64,000 nt of DNA, from the NCBI RefSeq assembly GCF_027912675.1, contig NZ_CP115757.1:3004501-3068500 (forward strand), in the 5' to 3' direction. A model generated the notes under the pieces. That model was not told where the DNA came from and made no database searches. It saw only the letters and a list, made by a program, of their open reading frames with translations. How positions within the stretch are numbered: position 1 is the first letter of the stretch; the number at the start of each line of letters is the position of its first letter. The translations under genes were made by a program, and so were the position numbers. The DNA is from Paracoccus sp. SCSIO 75233. GTDB lineage: Bacteria; Pseudomonadota; Alphaproteobacteria; Rhodobacterales; Rhodobacteraceae. Positions 26,465-36,345 of this stretch are shown here, piece by piece.

Positions 26465-27214
26465 ATGAAGGATCTTTCGGTGTTGATCGTCGGCGGCGGT
26501 TCTGGCCTCGGCGCTTTGCTTGGGCAGATGGCTGTTGACGCGGGGGCCTCTGCGCTCGGGATCATTGACCTGAATGCCGCAGCGGCAGAAGCGGCGTTAA
26601 AACCTGCGCGCGACAAGGGGTTACCAACCGCTTCGGCTGCGGCTGACATCCAGAACGGTGCGGAATGCCACGCCGCGTTCAAGGACATCGCCGATAAACT
26701 TGGCCGGGTCGATACGCTGATCAATTGCGCGGCGATCTATCCGCGCCGCCCGATCCTTGAGATCACGGATGCGGAATGGGATGCCTCGAACGGGGTGAAT
26801 ATCAAGGGCACCTATCACATGATGGTGGCAGCCATTGATCACATGCGCGGGCAGGACCCGAAGGATCATGTGCGCGGACGGATCGTCAACATCACCTCGG
26901 TCGATGCATTCAAGGCGCATCCGCAGAACGCCCATTACGCCGCGACAAAGGCGGCTGTGGTGAGCCTCACCCGCTCCTTCGCCCATCACGTCGCGGCTGA
27001 CGGCATCCTGGTGAATTCGGTTGCGCCCGCAGGAATGGCGACGGAACGCGCCCGCGAATTGGGCTTTCTGGAGGAACTGTCCAAGGCCAGCCCGCTGAAT
27101 CGCGGTGCGCAGCCGCCCGAGATTGCCGAGTGGGTGCTGATGACCGGCGGGCCTAAGAACACCTACATGACTGGCGAGAATGTTATTGTTTCAGGTGGCT
27201 ATATCTACGCCTGA
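26465..27214 (+). CDS. Short-chain dehydrogenase/reductase
   Basis: A 249-residue SDR from ATG 26465 (MKDLSVLIVGGGSGLGALLG). Seen are TLINCAAIYPRRP, Ser in NITSVDAFKAHPQ and YAATK. The open frame extends upstream into the preceding gene, but only this start gives a normal SDR N-terminus. It forms a two-gene unit with the preceding SDR and is followed by a LysR regulator. Confidence 0.88.
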   Translation: MKDLSVLIVGGGSGLGALLGQMAVDAGASALGIIDLNAAAAEAALKPARDKGLPTASAAADIQNGAECHAAFKDIADKLGRVDTLINCAAIYPRRPILEITDAEWDASNGVNIKGTYHMMVAAIDHMRGQDPKDHVRGRIVNITSVDAFKAHPQNAHYAATKAAVVSLTRSFAHHVAADGILVNSVAPAGMATERARELGFLEELSKASPLNRGAQPPEIAEWVLMTGGPKNTYMTGENVIVSGGYIYA

Positions 27215-27270
27215 GGCTTCATGAAACGGCGCTTTCGGGCGCAGGCAGAAGGGGAGGGAGGTCAGAACGG

Positions 27271-28215
27271 ATGAACGGCAAACTGCGTCTTCCGCCCCTG
27301 AATGCGCTGCGTGCTTTCCACGCAGTCGCGCGCCACAAAAGCCTGCGGCAAGCGGCCGATGAGCTTTATGTGACCCCGCAAGCCGTAGGTCAGCAGATCA
27401 AGCTGCTGGAAGAGTCGCTTCAGGTCACGCTGTTTGAGCGCAAGGGCAGAGCGATCGAGCCGACCGAATCCGCCGTTCTGCTGGCCCATTACGTTGAAGC
27501 CGGGTTCAGCGAATTTGCCGAAGGGGTACGGCGCATAACACGCTCACCCTATCGCGACAGGATCAATCTGAACACCAGCCCCTATTTCGCGACCAACTAC
27601 CTGCTGCGGCATCTCTCCGAGTTCCGAGAGGAAATGCCGGGTCTCGACCTGCGCCTGACGACCATGATCGACATGCCCGACTTCGCCCGGGACGAGGTGG
27701 ATATGACGGTACAGTGGGGCTACGGTAAATGGTCGGACGTTGAATGCACCTTGCTGGTGCAGGACCCGAAGATCATCTGCTGCACGCCGGAAATCGGTGC
27801 GAAGCTACGTAAGCCTGCTGATCTTCTTGATTACACTTTGCTGGACACCGTCAAATCCAAGCATCTGTGGAACGATATTTTCCAGCACTTGGGCGTCGAA
27901 CCGGGCGAGCAGCATGGCAGCATTGGTTTCGATGACGCGGCCTCGATGCGACGGGCGACGTTGCAGGGTATAGGCGTTGGTCTGTTGTCGCCGCATGACG
28001 CCGATACCGATATCCGCAGCGGCGACCTTGTCGCACCGCTTGGCCGCAATATTCTGGATGACATGCCGGAAGAACAGGTGCCCGGCTTCTATCTTCTGGT
28101 TCCGCGTGGCCATCTGCGTGTCCAGGGCGTCGCGGCATTGCATCGCTGGATGGTGGCGCAGGACTGGAATCGCGAGCTTTTCCCAAAACATCCCCCGACA
28201 GCCAATGGAGGGTGA
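27271..28215 (+). CDS. LysR-family regulator, GcvA-like
   Basis: A 314-residue regulator: LPPLNALRAFHAVARHKSLR, LYVTPQAVGQQIKLLEESLQ helix-turn-helix, then an effector domain (YFATNYLLRHLSEFREEMPG). It sits between the SDR pair and the amino-acid ABC transporter, all on the plus strand, and may control either. Confidence 0.88.
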   Translation: MNGKLRLPPLNALRAFHAVARHKSLRQAADELYVTPQAVGQQIKLLEESLQVTLFERKGRAIEPTESAVLLAHYVEAGFSEFAEGVRRITRSPYRDRINLNTSPYFATNYLLRHLSEFREEMPGLDLRLTTMIDMPDFARDEVDMTVQWGYGKWSDVECTLLVQDPKIICCTPEIGAKLRKPADLLDYTLLDTVKSKHLWNDIFQHLGVEPGEQHGSIGFDDAASMRRATLQGIGVGLLSPHDADTDIRSGDLVAPLGRNILDDMPEEQVPGFYLLVPRGHLRVQGVAALHRWMVAQDWNRELFPKHPPTANGG

Positions 28216-28278
28216 TGCTTGCCGGCCCATTCGGGTCCGGGTCTGAAGACATGCTGAAATTAACAGGGAGGAAAGTTA

Positions 28279-29313
28279 ATGACACTGTTGAAATACGGAC
28301 TGGCGGCTGCGGCAGCCACATTTGTCTGCGCAACTGGTGCAGCATTCGCCGATAGCGGCGATACACTGGCCGCGGTCAAGGAACGCGGGAACCTGCTGTG
28401 CACGGGCCATGACGGGTCTTATCTGGGCTTCGCCGAGGTGGACGATCAGGGCGAATGGCAGGGCATGGATATCGAGCTTTGCCGCGCCGTGACCACGGCT
28501 ATTTTCGGAGACCCTTCGAAACTGACGGTCATTCCGATCAGCTGGGCGCAGCGTTGGCCGTCCCTGCAGACGGGCGAGGTGGACATGGTCATCAAGGCAT
28601 CGGGCGCAACGCTCAGCCGCGATACCGAGCTGGGAATGCAATTCTCGCTGTCCTACTACCTCGGCACGACGAAGATCATGGCGCATAAGGAACTCGGCCT
28701 GACCTCGCTTGCCGATGCTGATGGCGGCACCGTCTGCATCCCCGCCGGCACGACGATCCAGCAGCAGATCGCAGCCTATGCATCGAAGCTGGGCGTCGAA
28801 CTGGAGCCGGTCCTGATCGAAAAGACTGAGGAACTGGAGCAGGCCTATTTCTCGGGCCGCTGCGATCTTTATGCGCAATGGGGGCCGGTGCTGGCCATCG
28901 CCCGCACCGCGAAAAGCAGCGTCGAGGATCACGACATCCTGCCCGATGTGCTGGCTGTCGAACCTGAGGTTATCGTGATGCGCCCCGGCGACGACAATTG
29001 GGTCGATATCGCCAACTGGACGCTCTCGGCGCTTTGGTTCGCGGAGCAAGAGGGGATCAATTCGGAAAACGTCGATGAGATCAAGGCCAATCCGCCAAGT
29101 CCCATTGTCGCGAAGTTTCTGGGTGAAAGCCCCGGTATGGGCACGCCGCTGGGTCTGGAGGATGACTGGGCCTATAACGTCATCAAGAATGTCGGCAACT
29201 ACGCCGAGATCTTTGATCGTACGCTCGGCGCCGGGTCTCCCTATCAGATGGACCGCGAGATGACTGCGCTGTGGAGCGATGGCGGCGTCCTCTACCCCTA
29301 TGTGATCGACTGA
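28279..29313 (+). CDS. aapJ: Amino-acid ABC transporter substrate-binding protein, AapJ-like
   Basis: A 344-residue periplasmic protein with a signal peptide (LLKYGLAAAAATFVCATGAA, cleavage after AFA). The general L-amino-acid family features are VKERGNLLCTGHDG, GMDIELCRAVTTAIFGDP, QTGEVDMVIKASGATLSRDT and GRCDLYAQWGPVLA. It delivers the solute to the AapQM permease encoded next. Two Cys pairs (LLCTG/ELCRA and TVCIP/GRCDL) suggest disulphides. The ligand is probably an amino acid or derivative fed into the downstream catabolic operon. Confidence 0.9.
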   Translation: MTLLKYGLAAAAATFVCATGAAFADSGDTLAAVKERGNLLCTGHDGSYLGFAEVDDQGEWQGMDIELCRAVTTAIFGDPSKLTVIPISWAQRWPSLQTGEVDMVIKASGATLSRDTELGMQFSLSYYLGTTKIMAHKELGLTSLADADGGTVCIPAGTTIQQQIAAYASKLGVELEPVLIEKTEELEQAYFSGRCDLYAQWGPVLAIARTAKSSVEDHDILPDVLAVEPEVIVMRPGDDNWVDIANWTLSALWFAEQEGINSENVDEIKANPPSPIVAKFLGESPGMGTPLGLEDDWAYNVIKNVGNYAEIFDRTLGAGSPYQMDREMTALWSDGGVLYPYVID

Positions 29314-29317
29314 CAAA

Positions 29318-29352
29318 GCGCGGTCCCGTCTGTTTGGCGGGACCGCTTTCCC
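29318..29352 (+). terminator. Intra-operon attenuator hairpin after aapJ
   Basis: A perfect 9-bp stem GCGGTCCCG/CGGGACCGC (29320-29328 and 29338-29346) with a 9-nt loop is followed by TTTCCCTT. It would end part of the transcripts after the binding-protein gene, giving more binding protein than permease, as is common in ABC operons. Confidence 0.8.
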
Positions 29353-29371
29353 TTGACCTGGAGGCGTGCTG

Positions 29372-30535
29372 ATGCCTGGATTTCTGAGAAACCAGAAGGT
29401 TAGAAATGCTCTGCTGCAGGCGCTTTTCGTTGCTGTGGTGCTGATTGTCGTTCTTGGCGGTTGGCGAAATGCACAGCAAACGCTTGAAGCGCAGAACATG
29501 GTCTCCGGCTTTGGCTTTCTGAACAAGTCGACGGGCTGGGATCTGACATTTTCGCTGCTGCCCACCTCGTCGAGTGACCCTTATTGGTGGTTTTTTGTCG
29601 TCGGTATTCTGAACACGCTGTTTCTCGGCATTATCGGCCTTGCCCTTGCAACGCTGATCGGCGGCATCATCGGGATCATGCGCACGCTTGATAACCCGGT
29701 CCTGAACCTGCTTGGACGAAGCTATGTCGATTTCTTTCGGAATATCCCCCTGATCCTGCAGGTCTTCTTCTGGTATGCGGTCGTGACCCACCTGCCAAGC
29801 CCGCGAGAGGCCGCCACGTTCGGGCCTCTGACCATGTCCAGCCGCGGTATCTATATGCCGGCGCTGAATGTCGGTGGCTGGTATCTTTTTGCCGCAGGGG
29901 TAGCCGTTTTGGCTGCAATCATCCTGCCCTTCTGGGTCGGCAGGACACGCCGCATTGCCCGCCCGCCGGAGGATCGGCGCGGCCTGGTCTGGGCTGCCTT
30001 TCTGGGACCGCTCGCTGCGGCTATTGCGATCATCCTGATCGGTCGCGATCCGGCAGAGCCTTTACTCAGCCTGCCCACACTCGGAGGTCTGAACATCCGT
30101 GGCGGCCTGCGCATTTCGCCCGAATTCAGCGCCATGCTGATTTCCATCGGCATTTATGGCGGCGCATATATCGCGGAAATCGTGCGGGGCGGATTCAAGG
30201 CGGTTGGTAAAGGTCAGACCGAGGCGGCACATGCCCTTGGCCTGACGCCGCTGCAATCCTTCTTCCGCATTCGCTTGCCGCTGGCGTTGCGCGCGATGCT
30301 GCCGATCCTCGCCAACCAGTATATCTGGCTGATCAAGGCGACGACGATGGGCATTGCCATCGGCTTCAACGACTTCTTCATGATCGTTGCCGTTACCATC
30401 AACCAATCCGGTCAGACGATTGAGGCGATTGCCATCCTGATGGCAGGCTTCCTCGCGATCAACCTGACGCTTGCCGCAATTTTCAACCGGATCAACAAGG
30501 CGATTGCCCTCAAGGGCAATCAGCTGCGGAGCTGA
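29372..30535 (+). CDS. aapQ: Amino-acid ABC transporter permease, AapQ-like
   Basis: A 387-residue membrane protein; ATG 29372 (MPGFLRNQKVRNALLQALF) is chosen since GGAGG lies 7 bp upstream. Typical AapQ features are FGFLNKSTGWDLTFSLLP, FLGIIGLALATLIGGIIGIM and the EAA loop in GQTEAAHALGLTPLQSFFRI. It pairs with AapM as the membrane channel. An in-frame GTG at 29366 is less likely. Confidence 0.9.
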   Translation: MPGFLRNQKVRNALLQALFVAVVLIVVLGGWRNAQQTLEAQNMVSGFGFLNKSTGWDLTFSLLPTSSSDPYWWFFVVGILNTLFLGIIGLALATLIGGIIGIMRTLDNPVLNLLGRSYVDFFRNIPLILQVFFWYAVVTHLPSPREAATFGPLTMSSRGIYMPALNVGGWYLFAAGVAVLAAIILPFWVGRTRRIARPPEDRRGLVWAAFLGPLAAAIAIILIGRDPAEPLLSLPTLGGLNIRGGLRISPEFSAMLISIGIYGGAYIAEIVRGGFKAVGKGQTEAAHALGLTPLQSFFRIRLPLALRAMLPILANQYIWLIKATTMGIAIGFNDFFMIVAVTINQSGQTIEAIAILMAGFLAINLTLAAIFNRINKAIALKGNQLRS

Positions 30536-30539
30536 TGAC

Positions 30540-31634
30540 ATGAGCGATACCGCAAATCACGTTCCCGCCGCTGGCCCGGCTGCACCGAGCCTGGCGCGGC
30601 GGCTGAAGAGAGACTATTTCCGTTCACCATCGCAGGCGCTGGTTTCCGTGCTCGGGCTCGGGCTGTTTCTCTGGATCATTTGGACTGTCGCAAACTGGGC
30701 GATTTTCTCGGCTGTCTTCGACGGCGATGCGTCGCCCGAAGAATGCCGCGCCGCCAGCGGGGCCTGCTGGACAGTGATCGCACAGCGCTGGCGGATCATC
30801 CTGTTCGGGCTTTACCCGTTCGAGGAGCAGTGGCGCTCGGCGCTGGCCTGCGTCACCGTCGTTGCGATGGTTGTTCTAAGCTGTCTGCCATCCTTCTGGA
30901 CGGGCAAGAGGCTCGCAGCGGTGTGGCTCGTTGGTACGTCGCTTTTCTATGTGCTCATGAAGGGCGGCATTCTGGGCCTTCCGCTGATCGGAGAAGAAAG
31001 ATGGGGCGGGCTGGCACTCACCTTGTTTATCTTCGTTGCGACATGCTTGATCGGCTTCCCGTTGTCGATTGTGCTGGCGCTGCTGCGGCGATCGGAGCTT
31101 CCGATTATCTCGAAGGGGATCGGGCTTTTCATCGACGCAGTTCGTTCGCTGCCGCTTCTGTCGATCCTGTTTGCCTTCGCGGTCGTCGTCCCATTCATGC
31201 TGCCGCAATGGCTGCAGGCGGGTAAGCTCTACCGCGTGATCTGCGGTGCCGCCCTGTTCTTTGCGGCCTATCAGGCCGAGATCATACGGGGCGGTATGCA
31301 GGGCGTTGCAACAGGGCAGACCGAGGCGGCAAAATCGCTCGGTCTTGGCTACTGGCACCGGATCGGGCGCATCATCCTGCCGCAGGCGATGCGCAATGCG
31401 CTGCCCGCGACCATCAACCAGTTCGTGATCTCCTTCAAGGAAACCTCGCTGGTGATCGTCGTGGGCTTCTTCGAAATCCTCGCTTCGGGCAATGCCGCTT
31501 ACGGGACCGGCGACTGGACCTTTGCTTATCGCGAAGTCTACGCCTTCATTGCCCTGATCTACTTTGTTTTTGTCTTCAGCCTGTCTCGCTATGGTGCCTA
31601 TCTGGAACGGCGCATGGCGGTCGGTGAGCTTTAG
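30540..31634 (+). CDS. aapM: Amino-acid ABC transporter permease, AapM-like
   Basis: A 364-residue permease from ATG 30540 ([14 protein letters not shown]). It has the long N-terminal extension with [18 protein letters not shown] periplasmic sequence usual for AapM, then ABC permease helices. The EAA loop is [20 protein letters not shown]. The second half contains [20 protein letters not shown]. It starts 4 bp after aapQ. Confidence 0.9.
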   Translation: MSDTANHVPAAGPAAPSLARRLKRDYFRSPSQALVSVLGLGLFLWIIWTVANWAIFSAVFDGDASPEECRAASGACWTVIAQRWRIILFGLYPFEEQWRSALACVTVVAMVVLSCLPSFWTGKRLAAVWLVGTSLFYVLMKGGILGLPLIGEERWGGLALTLFIFVATCLIGFPLSIVLALLRRSELPIISKGIGLFIDAVRSLPLLSILFAFAVVVPFMLPQWLQAGKLYRVICGAALFFAAYQAEIIRGGMQGVATGQTEAAKSLGLGYWHRIGRIILPQAMRNALPATINQFVISFKETSLVIVVGFFEILASGNAAYGTGDWTFAYREVYAFIALIYFVFVFSLSRYGAYLERRMAVGEL

Positions 31635-31644
31635 GAGCCTCAGG

Positions 31645-32394
31645 ATGACCAATTCTGCTGTACACGCCGTCACTATCGAGAGCATGAACAAGTTCTACGG
31701 CAGCTTCCACGCGCTCAAGAATATCGACCTGACTGTCGATGAGGGCGAGAAGGTGGTTGTTTGCGGGCCGTCCGGGTCGGGCAAGTCGACCATGATCCGC
31801 TGTATAAACAGGCTGGAGGAGCATAATTCCGGCCTGATCGAGGTGCTAGGCACACCGTTGAACGACGATGTCGGCAATATCGACGAGATCCGGCGTGAGG
31901 TCGGCATGGTTTTTCAGCATTTCAATCTGTTTCCGCATATGACGGTTCTCGAAAACTGCGTTCTGGCCCCAATGCTGGTGCGCAAGACCCCGCGTGCGGA
32001 GGCCGAGGCCGCTGCCATGCGATACCTTGAAAAGGTGCGTATCCCGGAACAGGCGCAAAAATATCCGGGACAGCTATCCGGCGGTCAACAGCAGCGCGTG
32101 GCGATCGCGAGATCGCTTTGCATGGAGCCGAAGATCATGCTGTTCGACGAACCGACATCGGCGCTTGACCCTGAAATGATCTCGGAGGTGCTTGACGTCA
32201 TGGTCAGCCTCGCCTCGGACGGGATGACGATGATTTGCGTTACGCATGAGATGGGCTTTGCCCGCCGCGTTGCTGACAGGGTGATATTCATGGATCAGGG
32301 TGAGGTTGTCGAAATCGCCGACCCGGAGACATTCTTCTCTGCACCAAAAAACGAACGGACCAAGAAATTCCTGTCGCAGGTGATGGGACACTGA
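31645..32394 (+). CDS. aapP: Amino-acid ABC transporter ATPase, AapP-like
   Basis: A 249-residue ATPase from ATG 31645 ([20 protein letters not shown]), with AGGAG 7 bp upstream. Walker A is GPSGSGKST, the Q-loop [12 protein letters not shown], the signature [13 protein letters not shown], Walker [15 protein letters not shown] and the switch His in CVTHEMGFA. It powers AapQM. An in-frame extension into aapM (to 31564) lacks support. Confidence 0.92.
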   Translation: MTNSAVHAVTIESMNKFYGSFHALKNIDLTVDEGEKVVVCGPSGSGKSTMIRCINRLEEHNSGLIEVLGTPLNDDVGNIDEIRREVGMVFQHFNLFPHMTVLENCVLAPMLVRKTPRAEAEAAAMRYLEKVRIPEQAQKYPGQLSGGQQQRVAIARSLCMEPKIMLFDEPTSALDPEMISEVLDVMVSLASDGMTMICVTHEMGFARRVADRVIFMDQGEVVEIADPETFFSAPKNERTKKFLSQVMGH

Positions 32395-32428
32395 GCCGGC
32401 ATAAGTTGAAAGCCAGTCTTTGCTAAGC

Positions 32429-32460
32429 AGGCAGTTTCGTCCGTTTCTGAACTGCCTTCT
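32429..32460 (+). terminator. Hairpin after the aap operon
   Basis: The arms AGGCAGTT (32429-32436) and AACTGCCT (32450-32457) pair perfectly across a 13-nt loop and are followed by TCTGTGG. The lack of a real T-run makes it a moderate terminator candidate. Confidence 0.4.
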
Positions 32461-32569
32461 GTGGTGTGGACGCTTCTAGCGGCGAGGTTTGGCAAAGACG
32501 ATCTTTCATATCCGTCGCACTTCTTTGTTTTTTGGCCGAGTGCGAGGACGCAATCTGAGGGGGAATGAT

Positions 32570-34261
32570 GTGCAGTCCACGGAACAAGTTAACATGACGC
32601 GACATGGTGGTCAGCTTCTCGTCGAATGCCTGCTGGCGCTTGGGGGCCGTAAGGGGTTCGGGGTGCCGGGGGAAAGCTATCTCGCGGTGCTGGATGCGCT
32701 GCATGATACCGAAGGCAAGCTGGATTTCGTGCTTTGCCGGAACGAAGGGGGCGCGGCTTTCATGGCAGCCGCTTGGGGCAAGCTGACCGGGCAGCCGGGG
32801 CTTTGCTTCGTGACGCGGGGGCCGGGTGTCACCAATGCATCGATCGGCATTCATACCGCGATGCAGGATTCGGCACCGATGATTATTTTCGTCGGACAGG
32901 TCGGCACCGATATGAAGGGTCGCGAGGCGTTTCAGGAAATCGACTATCGGGCAGTTTTCGGGACGATGGCGAAATGGGCGGTCGAGATCGACGATGTCGA
33001 CCGCATCCCGGAAGTCCTTTCTCGCGCATGGATCACTGCGACGACTGGCCGCCCCGGTCCTGTGGTGATCGCGCTGCCGGAGGACATGCTGACCAGCCTC
33101 ACCGATCAAGCGCCCCTGACCGGCCCGGCCCGGATCGCAGAGTCCGCCCCTGCTCCCGATGCAGTGGTCGAGGCGCAAAAGCTGCTGGCCGACGCAAAGC
33201 GCCCTCTCATCCTGATGGGCGGCTGCAACTGGACCGATGCGGGGCGCGATGCCTTGCAGAACTTCGCTGAGGCCTCCGACATCCCGGTCGTCGCTGCGTT
33301 CCGTTATCAGGATCAGTTCGACAATCATTCGCCGGTCTATGCGGGTGAGGCCGGGGTCGGGATGCCGCCCCATGTGAAGGCGCTGATCCGTGAGGCCGAT
33401 GTGATCCTCGCCGTCAATGTCCGCTTCGGCGAGATGACGACGGATGGCTATACGCTGCTGGATGTGCCGGTGCCAAAACAGCGTCTGATTCATGTTCATG
33501 GCTCGGACCGGGAAATCGGGAAGATCTATCAGCCAAGCCTCGGCATTCATGCCGGGCCGAACGCCTTTGCCGCGGCCCTGTCGCCGGTCAGTGGCGATTG
33601 GGCCACCTGGCGCGAAAAAGCGCGGGCGGATTGGGAAGCCAGTCTGAATGTGCCGCCCCAGCCCTCGCCGGTCGATATGGCCGCTGTCACAATACATCTG
33701 CGAGAGGTTCTGCCGGACGATGCCATCCTGACCAACGGCGCGGGCAATTTCACGGTCTGGCCGAACAAGTTCTTCCCCTTCGGCCCGAAGGCGCGTCTGC
33801 TGGCCCCGCAATCCGGCGCAATGGGTTACGGCTTGCCTGCCGCCATCGCCGCCCAGATCGCCCATCCCGACCGCATCGTCGTCTGTTTTGCGGGCGATGG
33901 TGATTTCCAGATGAATTGTCAGGAACTCGGCACCGCGATGCAGGCCGGTGAGCAGCCCATCGTCCTGATCCTGAATAACGGGATTTACGGCACAATCCGC
34001 GCCCATCAGGAACGGAACTATCCGGCCCGTGTCTCTGGCACGACGCTGGAAAACCCCGATTTCATCGCCCTCGCCCGCGCTTATGGCTTCCACGCCGAGC
34101 GTGTCGAAAGCACTGAAGAATTCGCCCCGGCCTTCGCCCGCGCGATGGAATCACACACCGGCGCGGTCCTTGAGCTGAATATCTCGCCCGAGGCGCTGAC
34201 ACCGCGCCAGACCCTTTCTCAGATGCGCGACGCCGCGCTAGCCGCAAAGGACAGTCCATGA
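32570..34261 (+). CDS. ThDP-dependent enzyme, acetolactate-synthase-like
   Basis: About 563 residues of the ThDP decarboxylase/synthase superfamily. The ThDP-activating Glu lies in VLCRNEGGAAFMAA (about Glu59). ThDP/metal binding is AGDGDFQMNCQEL with the closing Asn in LILNNGIYGTIRAHQ. GTG 32570 follows GAGGGGG by 6-7 bp; ATG 32594 is an alternative. True acetolactate synthase needs a small subunit, which is absent, so a catabolic 2-oxoacid decarboxylase, carboligase or lyase is more likely. Its TGA overlaps the next ATG. Confidence 0.85.
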   Translation: MQSTEQVNMTRHGGQLLVECLLALGGRKGFGVPGESYLAVLDALHDTEGKLDFVLCRNEGGAAFMAAAWGKLTGQPGLCFVTRGPGVTNASIGIHTAMQDSAPMIIFVGQVGTDMKGREAFQEIDYRAVFGTMAKWAVEIDDVDRIPEVLSRAWITATTGRPGPVVIALPEDMLTSLTDQAPLTGPARIAESAPAPDAVVEAQKLLADAKRPLILMGGCNWTDAGRDALQNFAEASDIPVVAAFRYQDQFDNHSPVYAGEAGVGMPPHVKALIREADVILAVNVRFGEMTTDGYTLLDVPVPKQRLIHVHGSDREIGKIYQPSLGIHAGPNAFAAALSPVSGDWATWREKARADWEASLNVPPQPSPVDMAAVTIHLREVLPDDAILTNGAGNFTVWPNKFFPFGPKARLLAPQSGAMGYGLPAAIAAQIAHPDRIVVCFAGDGDFQMNCQELGTAMQAGEQPIVLILNNGIYGTIRAHQERNYPARVSGTTLENPDFIALARAYGFHAERVESTEEFAPAFARAMESHTGAVLELNISPEALTPRQTLSQMRDAALAAKDSP

Positions 34262-36345
34262 CCGACGCGATCCGCCTTGGCGCCGATATCGGCGGCACGT
34301 TTACCGATATTGCCCTTGAATGCCGGGGAGAGCTGTTCTCGACCAAGGTGCTGACAAATTACACCGCGCCCGAGCAATCCATTCTGGACGGGATCGAGGT
34401 GGTTCTGCGGGACGCGGGCATTACGCCTGCGGATCTGGATATCGTCATTCATGGCACGACCCTGGCGACCAACGCGCTGATCGAACGTCGCGGCGCACGC
34501 ACTGCGCTGATCACGACCGAAGGGTTTCGCGACGTGATCGAGATGCGGACCGAAAGCCGGTTCGAACAATATGACCTGAACCTGCGCCTGCCCACGCCGC
34601 TGATCCCGCGAGAGGACCGCTTTACCGTCAAGGGCCGGATCGGGGCGCAAGGACAGGAATTGCAGCCGCTGGATGAGGACGCACTGGAAGCCTTGGCCGA
34701 CCGCATCGCGGCAGAAGGTTTCGGCGCGGTCGCCATCGGGTTCATCCATTCCTATATGAACGCCGATCATGAACGCCGCGCGCGCGACATCATCGCGGCG
34801 AAGACCGATGTGCCGATCTCGATCTCCGCCGAGGTTTCGCCCCAGATGCGCGAATTCGAACGTTTCAACACCGTCTGTGCGAATGCCTATGTTCGTCCGC
34901 AGATGCAGGATTACCTGACGCGGCTTCAGGTCCGTCTGAAAGACATGGGTGCTGGCTGCCCGGTCTTCATGATCCATTCCGGCGGCGGGTTGATCGGGGT
35001 TGAAACGGCGGCGGAATTCCCGGTCCGGCTGGTCGAATCCGGCCCGGCGGGCGGGGCGATCTTCGCCGCTGATGTGGCGCAGCGCTTCGGGCTTGAAAAG
35101 GTGGTCAGCTATGACATGGGCGGCACAACCGCAAAGATCTGCCTGATCGAGGATTTCGCGCCCAAGACCGCCCGCACCTTCGAGGTTGCGCGGACCTATC
35201 GCTTCTGCAAGGGATCGGGGATGCCCATCTCGATCCCGGTGATCGAGATGATCGAGATCGGGGCAGGGGGCGGCTCGCTCGCCTGGGTCGACGCCATGGG
35301 GCGAATCCAGACAGGCCCGGAATCGGCGGCGTCAGAGCCCGGCCCGGCCTGTTATCAGCGCGGCGGCGAACGGCCCGCGATTACCGATGCCGATCTGGCG
35401 CTTGGTAAGCTTGACCCCGACAATTTCGCAGGCGGCGCAATCAAGCTGTCCACGGCCAATTCGGATGCAGCGATCACCCGCGATGTCGGCAGCCGCCTTG
35501 GCCTGTCGACCGAGGCCGCTGCCTTCGGCATTGTCGAGGTGGTGGACGAGAATATGGCCAATGCGGCCCGCGTCCATGCAGTCGAGAACGGCAAGAATAT
35601 CTCTGACAATATCATGATCGCATTTGGCGGCGCGGCACCGCTTCACGCGTCCCGGTTATGCGAGAAGCTGGGCATCGACCAATGCCTGATCCCATCGGGG
35701 GCGGGCGTTGGATCGGCCATCGGCTTTCTGAAGGCTCCGTTTGGATACGAGGCGCTGACCTCGCAGGTCGTGCGACTGTCGGAATTCGATGCGGAACGCG
35801 TCAATGCGCTGCTGGACGATCTGACCGCGACGGCAGAGAAATTTGTCCGTGAAGGCAGCAGCGGTCAGATTCAGCGAGAGCGGATCGCCTTCATGCGCTA
35901 TGTCGGGCAGGGCTGGGAAATCCCCGTCGCATTACCTGACCGGCGCTTTGCGCCGGATGATGCCGATTGGCTCCGCGACGCCTTCCGCAAGGCTTATGCC
36001 CGCTTCTTTGGCCGCGCGATTGACGGCCTTGACGGGCTGGAGATTGAGATCGTGACCTTCTCGGTCAAGGCGCAGGACACGCGCCCCGCACCAGAGGCCT
36101 ACCAGATCACGACCGGGAAGCCGGGCCTGCACAACGGCACAACCCGAGAAGTCTTCGATCCGGCAGAGGGTCGCATGGTCGCCTCCTCCATCATCGAGCG
36201 CAGCGATCTGCCGCCCGGTGCCCGTGTCGCCGGCCCGGCGATCATCACGGAACGTGAGACCTCGACCGTGGTGACTTCGCCCTTCGATGTGGTGATGCAG
36301 CCCGACGGTTCCCTTCTTCTGACCCGCAAGGAGATGCAGCAATGA
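34258..36345 (+). CDS. hyuA: Hydantoinase/oxoprolinase family protein, subunit A
   Basis: A 695-residue ATP-dependent hydrolase subunit with the actin-like ATPase start IRLGADIGGTFTDIALE, IHGTTLATNALIERRGA, VSYDMGGTTAKICLIED and IGAGGGSLAWVDAMGRI. With HyuB it opens a cyclic amide (N-methylhydantoin, 5-oxoproline, or the related acetophenone carboxylase reaction). The exact substrate cannot be told. ATGA overlaps on both sides place it in one operon. Confidence 0.9.
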   Translation: MTDAIRLGADIGGTFTDIALECRGELFSTKVLTNYTAPEQSILDGIEVVLRDAGITPADLDIVIHGTTLATNALIERRGARTALITTEGFRDVIEMRTESRFEQYDLNLRLPTPLIPREDRFTVKGRIGAQGQELQPLDEDALEALADRIAAEGFGAVAIGFIHSYMNADHERRARDIIAAKTDVPISISAEVSPQMREFERFNTVCANAYVRPQMQDYLTRLQVRLKDMGAGCPVFMIHSGGGLIGVETAAEFPVRLVESGPAGGAIFAADVAQRFGLEKVVSYDMGGTTAKICLIEDFAPKTARTFEVARTYRFCKGSGMPISIPVIEMIEIGAGGGSLAWVDAMGRIQTGPESAASEPGPACYQRGGERPAITDADLALGKLDPDNFAGGAIKLSTANSDAAITRDVGSRLGLSTEAAAFGIVEVVDENMANAARVHAVENGKNISDNIMIAFGGAAPLHASRLCEKLGIDQCLIPSGAGVGSAIGFLKAPFGYEALTSQVVRLSEFDAERVNALLDDLTATAEKFVREGSSGQIQRERIAFMRYVGQGWEIPVALPDRRFAPDDADWLRDAFRKAYARFFGRAIDGLDGLEIEIVTFSVKAQDTRPAPEAYQITTGKPGLHNGTTREVFDPAEGRMVASSIIERSDLPPGARVAGPAIITERETSTVVTSPFDVVMQPDGSLLLTRKEMQQ

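Noticed and set aside
28276..29565. 429-codon minus-strand open frame
   Set aside because: Antisense to the aapJ gene; no domain.
32423..34093. 556-codon open frame on the minus strand
   Set aside because: Antisense to the ThDP enzyme gene; no domain and biased composition.
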